This document shows, piece by piece, positions 45,781-57,505 of a DNA stretch of 64,000 nucleotides. Source of the stretch: Megaustenia siamemsis. Lineage: Eukaryota > Mollusca > Gastropoda > Stylommatophora > Ariophantidae. The stretch is from positions 90,375,911-90,439,910 of the forward strand of contig JAVIAB010000124.1 in assembly GCA_032433765.1 (NCBI GenBank), given 5' to 3'. Under the pieces are notes generated by a model. The model was not told the DNA's origin and searched no databases. It saw nothing but the letters and a program-made list of their open reading frames with translations. Position 1 is the stretch's first letter; each line of letters begins with the position of its first letter. The position numbers and the translations under genes were made by a program.

Positions 45781-48700
45781 CTTCTATCTTTTAGCTCCCA
45801 GTGGAGCATAGGTCTTCTACAAACACTTTCCAAGTCGTTCTGTTTTTTGCAATTCTTTTAAGATCATTCCATGTCTTCCCCATCATCTTCATCTCTGCTT
45901 CGATCTGTCTTCTCCAAGAATTCCTTGGTCTTCCTCTTTGTCTTTTCCCCTGGGGATTCCAAAAAAGGGCCTGTTGTGTAATACTCTCAGTTGGTTTCCG
46001 TAGTGTGTGTCCTATCCATCGCCATCGTCTTCGCTGTATTTCTTTATCCACTGGTATTTGACCGGTACATTTCCATAATTCCACGTTTGTGACTTTGTCA
46101 TGCCATTTCCATCCCTTTATTCTGCGCAAGCATCCATTAATGAAAGTCTGTACCTTCGTGATTGTCAATTTTGTTATTCTCCTTGTTTCGCAGCCATATT
46201 ATAGGACCGACTTAACATTTGAGTTGAAAATTTTTATTTTTGTATTTAGCCTAATTTCTGTGGATTTCCATATGTTTCCCAGTGCAATGAAAGCTCCTCT
46301 TGCTTTTGATATCCTTATTTTGGTATCATTTCTGTTCCTCCCTCTTTATCTATATCACTGCCCAGATATATGTAAGATTGTACGTCTAGTAGAGGTATTT
46401 CTCCTAGTTTTATTTGGTTATTGCCAACTGCATTAATTCTCATAATGTTGGTCTTATCTCTATTAATCGTTAGTCCTAGCTGTTGTGATCTCTGATCTAA
46501 TATACTCATTTTATCCTGCATCTGTTGATGGCTGTGTGATAGGAGAGCTATGTCATCAGCAACGTCTAAATCATCAAGTTGTTTGGTCAGTGACCACTGG
46601 ATCCCATTTCTGTTGTTTTGATTTATTTTCATAATCCAATCTATGGCCAGTAGAAAGAGAAATGGGGACAGAAGGCATCCTTGCCTTACTCCTGTTCTTA
46701 TTTCAAATGCTTCTGTAAGCTGTCCTTCATGCACCACACTACATTTTGTTCCTTCATACATTGTTTTTATCAGGTTAATAAACTTTATGGGGATTCCGTA
46801 ATGACTCAGCAACTCCCAAAGCATTCTTCTGTCTAAACTATCAAATGCCTTTTCGTAAACTATGAATCAAATATAAAGTGGGGATTTTAGTTCTAAACTT
46901 TGTTCAACTATTATACTTAGAGTAGTTATTTGATCAGCACATGATCTGTTCTTCCTAAAACCTGCTTGTTCATCTCTCAAGTGTTTCTCTATAGCCTCTT
47001 TTAGTCTCTCCAGAATGATTCTGCCTAATATTTTTCCTGGCACTGATAGTAGCATAATTCGTTAATATCTGCTTTGATGGCTTCCGAAGGAATTTCATCT
47101 GGTCATGTGGCTTTACCATATTTTAATAGTTTGATGGCTTTCATTATTTCTTCTTTGCTTGGTTTTCCGCATTTAACGTGTAACTCCTCTTCTGTTGGTA
47201 GTATATCCGGAGGATTATTTGAGCCGGGTCTGTTCAAAAGTTCTTCAAAATGCTCTTTCCATCTCTCCATTTGTTCCCACATATTACTAAGTAGATTTCC
47301 TTTCTTATCTTTGATAAACGCGTTGATCTGTTTGTATTTTCCACCTAATTTCTTTGTGCTGTTGTACAGATCTTTCAGATTCCCTTTATTTGCTGCTTCT
47401 TCTGCCTCTTTAGCTAGTTCATCTATATATTTCCTCTTATCCCTTTTAATGCATCTTCTCACTTCTTTGTTCACCTCTGTGTAATCTTCATGTGTGTTGG
47501 CTTTATTACTTCTTGTTTTGCTTTTATTTATGTCTGCTTTCTTGTTCTTTCTCTCTTTAATTTTATCCAGGGTCTCTGCTGTCATCCATGCCTTATCCTG
47601 GCGTTCTCTTTTCCCCAGTGTTTCTTCGCATGTCTCTTTCCATATATTTTTTAACTGTTTCCAATGATCTTCTATATTTATTGTATTTTCTATTTGTTGG
47701 AGGACTTGGTATTTGTTTGATATTGTGACTGCGAATTTATCTTTAATTCCTTGTTCTTTAAGAAACCCTGCATTGAAATACTTTCTACCCTTATTCGTTG
47801 TAGTATACCTTTTAATTTAATTTTAAGTTTGGCTAACAGAAGATGATGATCAGAAGCTATATCTGCCCCTCTATATACTTCTACATCCTGTAAGGATGAC
47901 TTAAACTTATTATTAATACATATGTGATCAATTTGATTTTCCGTTCTATGATCTGGTGACACCCATGTAGCTTTGTGTATTCTTTTATGTTTGAATATTG
48001 TTCCTCCTAGGCTCATTTGATTAAGGGCGCAGAAATTCACCACTATCTCTCCATTCTCGTTTATATCTCCAAGTCCATGTTTTCCCATAATCTATTCGAA
48101 GCCTCTGTTGTCTGATCCTACCTTAGCATTTATGTCTCCCATCAAGATTATAATATCCTTGGCTCGTCTTGCATCCATCTGACATTGTAGCTGTTTATAA
48201 CAATCATCTTTAACTGAGTCATCCTTGTCGTTGGTTGGTGCATAGCATTGTATAATGTGTAATTTTTTATTTTTTCTTTGGTTGTTTTAAATGTTGCTCT
48301 CACCAGTCTTGGTCCCGCTGCCTCCCATTCTATTAGTGTCTTCTGTGCATTCTTGGATAGCATTATAGCTACCCCTTCGCTATGCTGTGCTCCTGGTTCC
48401 TGGTGTCCTGATGATAAGATCATCTCCCCTGTATTTAATTTTATTCTCTCCGCTCCCAGCCATCTTGTTTCACACATTCCTAGAATATCTATCTTTTAGT
48501 TGGTCATTTCTGCTGCCACTTGTGCCGCTTTTCCCTGTTCGTTAAGGGTACGAACATTCCAGGTGCCAATTCTGGAGGATTTCCTGGTAGACGAAGGCTG
48601 AGTCGGCAACCCGGACTCCTTATGACTTCCTCCGGATTGCGTCATACGTCTCTTAGACAGAGAGCCCTTCTCTTTCCTGGTTGACGGATTAACTTTATCT

Positions 48701-48868
48701 CTCTTTGACTTGTTCATGTTTGTGGAGTTTTTTTCGGCTTATTATTTTACAGTATGGGATAGCCAGTCCCATGCCTAGCCCTCCTTTCTCGCCTCTTACG
48801 AACATGCCTGGTAGGGTACATCGCCGCTATTCTTTACTCCCCTTTCGGGCCCCGGCAGCGCACAGGCG
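45781..48868 (-). mobile_element. RTE-like LINE, near full length, decayed
   Basis: On the minus strand: a short GC-richer 5' UTR, then from ATG 48717 a basic N-terminus, then an APE endonuclease (GTWNVRTLNEQGK; CETRWLGAERIKL; QIDHICINNKFK; GADIASDHHLLLAKL). The RT follows: KCGKPSKEEIMKAIKLLK, EQAGFRKNRSCADQI, RTGVRQGCLLSPFLFLLAID, and the catalytic box reads LDVADDIALL (VADD). The C-terminus is RWRWIGHTLRKP...VEDLCSTGS, stop near 45791. Lesions include a TAA after EMTN at about 48498 and several frameshifts. AGGCTCATACAT (45769-45780) and AGGCCCATACAT (48869-48880) flank it, an 11/12 target duplication; 53790 is an empty paralogous site. At 3.1 kb it matches the usual RTE size. It is probably inactive. 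Confidence 0.92.
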
Positions 48869-48880
48869 AGGCCCATACAT

Positions 48881-49560
48881 GACGTCGACAAAAGGCTACA
48901 GAACGAGAAATTATGAGATTAAGGAGAATTTGAAATAACATCAACTAAATTAAATCGAAATGATATCGTAGATAAGACAGTGTTTGCGTGGAAGGGACAG
49001 TGAAATTTGGAAAGAATTACGTGTAATGGAGCAAAGGGGAATAAGCACCGGGCCGGTGTCTAATGCAAATAAAAATGCAATTGTGTTTACTACAACCAAT
49101 TGTTAGATATATAAAACATGTCACGATAGAAACCGATGATCTGTGAATTAGAAAACGTTGTTATGTGATCGTGATACAGTGAAATATTAATAGTGACGTT
49201 TGATATAAGGGTCGATAAACGAGAAATGAATCAAACATAGGGATAATTGCGTTAAAATCGAAATAGGTGTTAGGTGGTTAGTATGAGATAGTATGTTTGC
49301 AGTTTATGCTAGAATATAGTAATATTGAATCAGTTTAACATCATGATGACAGGTAGTCCTTTATCATGGGAAACATTACCTTTCTTGAGAAATGTTTATT
49401 CGTACCATATATCCCATTTTGTGAAACATAACTTAAAGGTAAATGGAATTATAATTAACTACTTAAAGGGAAACAGAGAATGGAACATGGTACTGATATC
49501 GATGAGATTAACGAATAAGTTGCGATTCTATTGACTAGACGAATTGCTTGATATACATTA
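48881..49560. other. Non-coding stretch, left part shared with 53800-53925
   Basis: 48881-49000 continues the duplicated block (AAAAGGCTACAGAACGAGAA and AAATTATGAGATTAAGG). The rest is AT-rich with no recognisable element. Confidence 0.6.
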
Positions 49561-49565
49561 TGATA

Positions 49566-49979
49566 TAATGATTGTGAATCATGGACAATAGGACAACAGA
49601 CAAGAAAATTACTGGAGTCTGTAGAAATGTGGTTTTGCAGAAGAATGTTGAGAATACCATGGACAGCTAAGAAGAGTAATGAAAGTGTTCTGAAAGAGGT
49701 CAAAGCAAAAAGAGAGCTAATTTCCAATATTAGAAAGAAACAATCATCATTTTTTGGCCATGTAATGAGAAGAGAACAACTGGAATACATTGTAACAAAT
49801 GGAAAAATTGAGCGACGAAGAGATAGAGGGAAGCAAAAAGAAAAAAAAATACCAGACAGCTTTAGGGAATGGCTTGGCAGAAGGCCAACAAAAGAAATGA
49901 TAAATAGCTGTGGATATCGAAACTTGTGGAGATACATGATCACCTACGCCAGTAGGCCAGGTAGATGATGATGATGATG
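49566..49979 (+). mobile_element. LINE family C, 3' fragment
   Basis: The frame at 49627-49968 reads MWFCRRMLRIPWTAKKSNESV, FFGHVMRREQLEY and REWLGRRPTKEMINSCGYRN, ending TYASRPGR, stop, then ATGATGATGATGATGC. Of the family C pieces, this is the cleanest C-terminus. Confidence 0.88.
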
Positions 49980-50160
49980 CTAAACTCAGATGTTTACAAC
50001 TATCATAATAATGCTATTAAATGATGACTCTGTTATTCCAGTATGTATACCAACAGATCGAAAACTTAAAAAAAAAATATTGCCTTGCCAGTGCAGATTA
50101 GTGCTATGGAGTGTAGCGGCTTTAGAACAATAATTGTGATGAGCCATTTTAAAAGTTTCC
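49980..50160. repeat. Orphan copy of the receptor gene 3' flank
   Basis: It matches the sequence after receptor exon 3 at 20655-20830 and 43570-43745 (CTAAACTCAGATGTTTAC, CTCTGTTATTCCA, TTAGAACAATAATTGTGA). No exon precedes it, so it marks another lost receptor copy. Confidence 0.7.
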
Positions 50161-50164
50161 TTAA

Positions 50165-52330
50165 ATTCTTTCTACTTCTCCTCGTCCTCATTTACCTTTC
50201 AGCGTTGAGGGGAGATAAATTTGCGGATGTTAGTTCTTTTGTTCGTCGCTGCTGCTGTTATATTTCTTAATGATTCTAATATTTCATCAATCCATCTTTT
50301 TCGTGGTCAGTCCATTGATCAGGTGTTCTCGCAAAAGTTTATCAAATGGTCGTTGTGTTGTGTTTTGATCTTTCGGTCTTGTCACGTGGCCAAACCATCT
50401 TATCTGTTGTTTATTTATTTGTTTCTATGGCGGGGCTATTCATAGCTTGTTTCTCAGTTCTTCATTTCTGATCTTGTCTCTAATGCAGTTTCCTGTTATT
50501 CGTCTCGTCTAACACACTTCATATCACTTGAAATGAAGATTGTATAGTAGAGTGCCCCGTTAGCCGTTATGATTATGTATTTCTTATACATTAGTGGTGT
50601 CCAATGATTTGACAAACCGTGTTACATCTGGAGTCTACTTCTGATGTTTGTAAATTATCGTTTTGCACTAGACTTCATAAGTATTTAAATTTGTTCCTTG
50701 TTTTAGCTGACTTCCTTTTATAGTTATGTTGATGTTCTGTTTCTCTTTTGCGATCTTCATGGCATCTGTTTTGTTGATGAATTTCATGTTGTATTTTGCG
50801 CCTGTGTTGTTTTGTCTATTTAAGTGTTCTTGTAGGTCTTCTCTTTTTCCATGTATTAGACCTGTCTGTGATGGGTTGTCGAACTCCCATATATAACCCA
50901 TACGTGAAATAAACTGTAGGGGCGATAGTGCCCACCTCTGTCTTACACCTGATCTAATGTCAAAGTAATATGCCTTCTGCTTTCTGATTGAGCAGCTGCT
51001 GTTGATGTAGAGACTTTTAATTAGGTTGGTTAGATGCTGGCTTACTTCGTATGTTGTTACTATCTTACGCAGTTGTTGTCTGTTTACTCTGTCGAATGCT
51101 TGTTCCTGGTCAGTGAAAGCTATATACAAATTGTGATTGTGTTCTAGCGTCTTTTCTACAAGTTGTTTTAAGGTGCATAGAGATTCAGTACAGCCTCTGT
51201 TTTATTCGGAACCCCATTTAAGAATCGTTTATTTGTGGTTCTATTATTGGTCTCTGCCTGTTTTCCACAATTTTGGCGTATAACGTTTCTACATGGCTGA
51301 GAAGGGATATGCATCAATATTGATTTCAGTCTCTTTTGCTGCCTTTCTTTTCCCATATTGGTACGGTGGTTGCCTGTTACCATTCTTCTGGGGATTTTTG
51401 TTTTTATTATGCTCCATTGAATATTCTATGCAGTCATGTTACTCCTGTTTTTCCTGCTGCTGTTATAATTTATACTGTTATACTATCTATCCCAGGCGCT
51501 TTATTTCGTGGTGCATATTTGATTGCTTCTTCGATTTCCTCTTTTATGATGTTGGGTTCAGTAGGTGTCCATTCTTGTGTGACTTGTGTTGTGTTATTGG
51601 TAGTTGGTGTCATGTTTAATAGGTCTTCAAAGTATTCTTTTTATCTCTGTTGCATATGTTGGTTATTTGATATTGGCTGTCCGTGTTTGTCATTTATGAG
51701 CTCAGTAAAATCGTGGTTATTTTTCTCGCTCTTGTTGCTTTTACTGCTTTGTAGAAATCGCTTGCCGCTGTCTTGAAGTCTCTGGTCATATTTTGTCTGA
51801 ATTCTGTCCATCTGTTCTGCTTAACTTCTTTCATCAAAAAACTTTTTTTTTTAAAACTAAGGCATATTTTTTCATATTTTTCTTGATTCTTATTCTCCCT
51901 CCTATATTTTAACAGTATCTTCTTTTCTTTAATTGAACCCCTGATTGCATTGTTCCACCACGGGGTGCTCTTTTTTTGTTCTTAGCTTCGTTCCACATGC
52001 TGTTTTTCAGATGTTGGTTACTGTTTTCTTTAATTGTTTCTACTTTTCTTGTACTGTGCTTTCATAATGGAGCTTCTTAAATTCATCTGTTAGATTTTCT
52101 GCAAGGTTTTTCCTTGATTCGTGATATTTTTAATTTTTTTTTTCGTTTTATTGTTTGTTCTTGTTGCTTCTTTTTTTTTCTTTTCGTATATTCTCTTTGT
52201 TTTTGGCTGTTGGAGTGTAACCAAAAGATTGTGTGAGTAATGTCGTCTGTGATATTATTGGTAGCTCTGATGTCGGTTACTCTTTCCTTGTTATGTTTTC
52301 TTGTTAGTATAAAATATATCTGCCTTCTGT
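50165..52330 (-). mobile_element. LINE family H, second long copy
   Basis: The minus-strand frame at 50668-51129 reads MYIAFTDQEQAFDRV (RT motif A region), TTYEVSQHLTNLIKSLYIN, IRSGVRQRWALSPLQF and INKTDAMKIAKEK. The 3' end at 50165 carries the family signature on the plus strand. The 5' part beyond 51900 is hard to follow. Multiple breaks. Confidence 0.78.
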
Positions 52331-52339
52331 ATGATGTGT

Positions 52340-53060
52340 CATTTTACATGTACAAGGTGTATAATTGCAGCTTACTGTATTTGAGGAATGTGTTGATGAT
52401 AGATAAATCATGTTGATTACATAATTCCAGCAGTTTCTTTGCCAGCTTATCTGCTCTCTCGTTTCCTGGTATTCCACTGTGAAATGGGATCCACTGATGG
52501 GCGACCCTGTGGTGCTTGCAGAGTTCAGTCAATATGGTCTGCATATGTTGACAATTTCTGGATTGTACTGCCTAGATTGCTGAACTTGCAAAAAACAATA
52601 CTAGCTTTCCGCTGAGGTTACTGTTTCGCAGTTTTCTATTGTCAACTTTATTGCTTGGATTTCTGCATCGTAATTGTGAAAATATTTCCATTTTGCTATT
52701 GTATTCATACCCTTAATGTTATTTAGGTAATCTATGTATGCATCTGCTCCACTATTCTTTACTGCAGTATATACTGATTCATCTGTGTACTCATGAAACC
52801 ATAGATCTTGTGTGTATTATGTGATTTTTTTAAATGCTGTAGACAATCTGTTCCTTCTTGTCAAGTATTCCTTTTATTTCTGTCCGTATTTGTATTGACA
52901 ATCCGGATTCCTCTGTACAGAGGGGTCTGTTCTGGTATGGGCAGTAGGGGACTGACAACTTCTGGCATGTTAATTGACGTGAGTGCGTAGAATCTGGATT
53001 GATGTGGTTCGCCTTTTGAATGGTTGCATCCGTCTTCAGCAATTATACTTGCTAGAGCAG
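52340..53060 (-). mobile_element. RNase H-bearing LINE fragment
   Basis: The minus-strand frame at 52344-52544 reads HQWIPFHSGIPGNERADKLAKK, the C-terminal RNase H pattern. Further RNase H text lies toward 52800 in broken frames. Confidence 0.7.
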
Positions 53061-53924
53061 ACTGCTTTCTTGATCGGGTGGTCTAGGAAGGCCTGGTCAG
53101 TCTTTGTTGTTAGTCCCGGGTGGCTGTTAGGCCCCATCCCCACGACAAGGAGCTAGCCTTGATGGAGGGCTTTAGGATGTTTAAAGAAAAATATTCTGAA
53201 ACAAAACCAATTTATATATATAGCTCATAGACAACACTAAGCTGTTGAGTGAATATATTGTAAACAGCTAATACAATGTTTGCAAGATACACATTTAGAT
53301 GATGCAGCCATGAACCTACTATGTAAATTATACTGTGAACAAACAGCTGTGATAAAATACAATAAAGAGAACTATGTACCTATTGATATATCGAGAGAAG
53401 TAAGTCAGGCATGTATTCTCTCACCATGTTTATTAAAGTAGTACACTCTGCAAATATTTCAACACACCCTAGGTCTAAAAATAAAATAAAAAAAAAAAAC
53501 AAATACAGAACCGATCTCTTAAGTGATCAAGTTTCATTTTTCCAAACCGCATTATAAAGACGCATGTTCGATGGCTATGAGCAGATGTGACATTGTGGAC
53601 AGAACCGGAGAGAAGAAACCGGTATCAAGAAAATAAAGAATGGTAAAGAATGTATTACTCGAGAAATGGCACCGTTGATGAACGGAACTAAGACTACATA
53701 TGAGGTGCCCATACCAGACCCCAAGTACTCGAACATATCAGAATAAATGGGCGTTAGTGAAGTACGCGATCCGTTTTAAAACACTATTCAGGCCTACGCA
53801 CGATGTCGGCAAAAGGCTACAGAACGAGAAATTATGAGATTAAGGCGAATTTGAAATAAAATCAACTAAATTAACGGGAAATGATGATATCGTAGAGAAG
53901 ACAGCGTTTGTGCGAAAGATGCAG

Positions 53925-54172
53925 TAAAGTAAGTAAAGTACCCTCGTCACGCCAAGTGGCGTATAGGGAAAGTTAGTGACTATATTTTACAGACCTTCAG
54001 CACATGATTTTTGGGGTAATGTGGTCGGTATTACGCCCGTGCTGCTTTACTTTCCCAGAAAAAATCAGGTACCCATTTAAGGCTGGGTGAACCCGGAGCC
54101 GTCGGTTGGGATCGAACCCTACCCCTTGTCCTTTGTAGTCCAGTTCACTAACCACTGATCTATCGCGGCTCA
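53925..54172 (-). mobile_element. tRNA-derived SINE, copy 6
   Basis: A minus-strand copy with AGTAAAGTAAGTAAAG at the tail side. The head ends in GTGAGCCGCGATAG at 54172. Only CAGTA is shared at the two flanks, so the target duplication is weak. Confidence 0.88.
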
Positions 54173-54232
54173 CAGTATGATTATGCTAAAGTTTATAATG
54201 GGCATACCCACAGCATCATTCAGTTATCATAA

Positions 54233-54271
54233 TATACTATGATGTATACTGATGGCATACATCATAGTATA
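54233..54271. repeat. 15-bp perfect inverted repeat
   Basis: TATACTATGATGTAT and its exact complement around a 9-base spacer. No gene lies beside it. Confidence 0.85.
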
Positions 54272-54289
54272 GTATCGTCTAAAAGTAAA

Positions 54290-55020
54290 TTAGGTACAGA
54301 CAATAATTGACATTATAATGGGGGAAAATAAAAATAAAGGTCTTAACCTGAACAGCACAAAGACTTAAAGATAAAAGGTGTTGATAGTTGCAACAAAGAA
54401 AAAAAACATCGCCCAAATTCACAATTAAAGTAAATGAACAGTATTAAAACAGGTGAATGATCTTAAATACTTAACGGCGATGTTAACTTTGGTCTGTAGA
54501 TATACACCAGAAATAAGGTGCAGAAAAGCTCCGGCGAAGGGGTGCTCTAAATATTGAGAAAAATATGTGATCTATTTTTGTCGACGAAAATAATAAAACA
54601 GATGTTTTATGGAGCTAATCTTGACGTATAGTTTTGAATCCTGAATAATTGAACAACAGATTAGAAGATCAGTAGGGGGCCACAAACATGTTGTAGAATA
54701 TACGTATACAGAAGTTTGTTTAGAAACCCTTCGGCAGTTAGCACGATTAAGGAGCGTGTTCTAAAAGAGATCAAGGTGAAAGGAAATCTAAATTCCACCA
54801 ACAATATTCAAGGATTCATTTGTGGAAACATCAGAGTAGATCCTCTATCGTCAAGTAGATTATATATTGATAACCAGGAAATTGTAGGGAAGAATGGATC
54901 AAGAGAAACGGAATGAGAATATTGAAAATAAATATGTATTGGAAGGAAGGAAAAACAGAATTGACAAACAAATATAGCGTTACAAATAGTGGAAAGAAAT
55001 GATTACCCACGCTAAGGACA
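54290..55020 (+). mobile_element. Very degraded LINE family C fragment
   Basis: Words of the family C ORF are recognisable in order (AACAGCACAAAGAC, TATTAAAACAGGTGAATGA, CTTAAATACTTAACGGCGAT, then a QQIRR...-like part near 54650), but nearly every frame is broken. Confidence 0.55.
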
Positions 55021-55170
55021 TAGTATTTACAAATTATGATGTTCTATTTCTATTTGTCTGATAGTTGTTCTTGTCATAAACTTATCATATATTTCTGCAC
55101 TGTTATAAACCAATATATATTTATCACACGAACACAAAATTAATCAGTACATGCTCATTATTTTGTAAAT

Positions 55171-55768
55171 AGGGTAAAGAACATCATTACTTCAAAAAGA
55201 TCTGCAGTGATCACAGTTTGTGTATTCATTACCCTCTTTATTAGTGGTTCCCCAGTGTACATTGTCAACAGCTTGGGTATGAAGTTTTCTGCATCGAGAA
55301 ACAGAACTCTCTATAGCTTTTTATCAACGGAAAATCGAGAAGATGTTGAGATGTTTACATTCGCCAGCAACAACTTCATCATTCCATTTGGTGCGTTTGT
55401 GATCATCGTTGTCTGCACGGCAATACTTTCATTTCAGCTACGAAGATCAACAAACTGGAGACAGACAACAACCACCAGTACACAGGCTGACAGAGTTTTC
55501 AGCCGTAATCAGAAGACAGCCACATTGGGTTGCTGTTATTTCTATTGCTATTATTGTTTGTTTTGTTCCAGTTAGCGTTATTATTCTTGCAATTGCATTA
55601 TCCCCATAAGTGACGTTGAATGGTAAATACATGAGGATATCGATAGTAATTGGTGGCATTGGTTACTTGACGGAGAGCATAACCTCATTAATTAATATTT
55701 TTATTTACTATCAAACGAGTAGTCGGTATAGAGACACTTTTCTCAACATATTTAGAAACAAGAAATAA
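55171..55768 (+). pseudogene. Receptor exon 3 relic (third paralogue)
   Basis: It aligns end to end with exon 3 of both receptor genes (VYIVNSLGMKFSASRNRTL, FIIPFGAFVIIVVCTAILSF). Breaks: the acceptor reads ATAGGGTA where the genes have CAGGTA; one extra G at about 55530 shifts the frame after KTAT; a TAA follows IALSP near 55607. No exon 1 or 2 was found upstream in the 11.6 kb back to gene 2. The expected receptor product is therefore lost. Confidence 0.9.
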
Positions 55769-55989
55769 CCCCATGACGTAAATACGTCATGAAGGTATTA
55801 TATGACAATGGATTCATATTAGGAGGTAAAACTCAAATGGTTTAATGTGTTTACTATAATTTTAATAAAACAATTATTGTTGATTTCTTTTGCTAATACA
55901 GGCATACATTCTATTTACGTTTATGTTTTTTCTAGAACATTTATTATCGTGGTTAAGTATAGCACTACATAAGAATAAAACCCATTTGA

Positions 55990-57480
55990 AAAAGTTATAA
56001 CTATAAGGCAAAGCATAAAGAAAGGCATACAAGAAACTTCCGACATCTTACTCAAAAAACAAAAGAACAGAAATAAATGTATAACTGACGCCACTTTGGA
56101 AAAAAAAAAATTAAAGAATGAAATCAACCGAAGAACACTACCTATTACAGCAAAATTGATAAGGAAATACGCAAAATGTGCAAAAAGGCAAAATAAGACT
56201 CACTCAGCTAAAGATGTCTAGAAATCGGAACTATGGAAAATAAACAAGATTTAAGAGGGATGCACACATAAATAAAGAGAATGACTAGCAAAAATTAAAG
56301 GCAAAAGAAAGTGGATATTTATAAACAACAAAAAAAAAGAGAATGCTAATAGACAACACAGTTTTAATCAATAGACGGCCAGAATATGTAATATCATTTT
56401 ATGACGAAAGGGAAAATAAACCAATGTTAAAATGTACATTATTATATAAATTCTTACAAATCGGAAGTGGAAAAAGCTATACACACAATGAAAATAGAAA
56501 AGCTGCAGGACGTGACAGCATACAGATCGAGATGGTGAAGGCACCAGAAAAATGTTGGTATTGACGTGATCACAGATTTATGCAACGACATATCCCAAAC
56601 AAAGTGCATACCAAATGAACTAAAAACAATAACAAAAATCTTGCTGAAAGTTATACAAGGAAGGTTTCATTATACAACCATATTGAATTAGATGAGGAGA
56701 TGGAAAAAAACAGTGGGACGTAAGAATAACAATATAAGAACAACAATTTTGATTTAGGAAAACAGTGGGACAAATGAAGCCATATTCAATAACCTAAGAT
56801 ATGATGACGATACATTACTAGCAGAACATCCTAGCCTAAAGATCTACTACAACTGCTTAATACAAATAAACATGACAAGCAACGAGTATAGATTATATAT
56901 GAATATCAAAAAAGACTAAAACTATGATCACAAACAAAGATAATACTAAAAACCTATAAATGGATATCAAATTTGAAGGAAAAGACCTGGAGACAGTTGA
57001 GAGCTACAACTAACTTGGACATATTATAACCAGTGATGGAAAATGTAAAGCGGAAATAAACTAAAGAATAGGAATGACAAAAAATAATTGTAATGTCATG
57101 AAAAATGTATAATCATCAAAACAAATAACAACGGGGCTAAAACTAAGAATAGCAAAATGTTATATCTTCTCAATATTGATGTATGGTGCAAAAACATGGG
57201 CATTACACAATAAAACAGAACATACAATTGAAGCCTTTGAAATGAAATGTGGATTTATAGAATAATGTGAAGAATTGGAAGAGGACTACTAAACACAATT
57301 CAAACAATACAAATGAGATGTTTCGAGCATGTTAAACAACACAAGAACCTATTGAAAGCAATCTTGGAATGGAAAACATAAGATAAAAACGGCAGAAACA
57401 GACTAAGGCTAACATGGACGAGTAACATAAAAAGATGAACAAGTCAGCCTATGACAACCTGCACCACCAATGCAAGAGCA
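55990..57480 (+). mobile_element. LINE family B, decayed copy, interrupted at its 3' end
   Basis: Plus-strand words in order: KEIRKMCKKAK, NKQDLRGMHT, GRDSIQIEMVKAPE, and the ESYN-LGHIITSDGKCKAEI-like stretch near 57000, then LRLRIAKCYIF and MYGAKTWALHNKTE-like text at about 57190, and LRLTWTSNIKR at about 57405. The expected 3' end continues after CCTATGACAACCTGCACCA at 57448, but the sequence departs from the family by about 57480-57505, where the GC-rich element begins. Confidence 0.82.
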
Positions 57481-57505
57481 GCAGCAGAGGGACGCGCTGG
57501 ACTGT

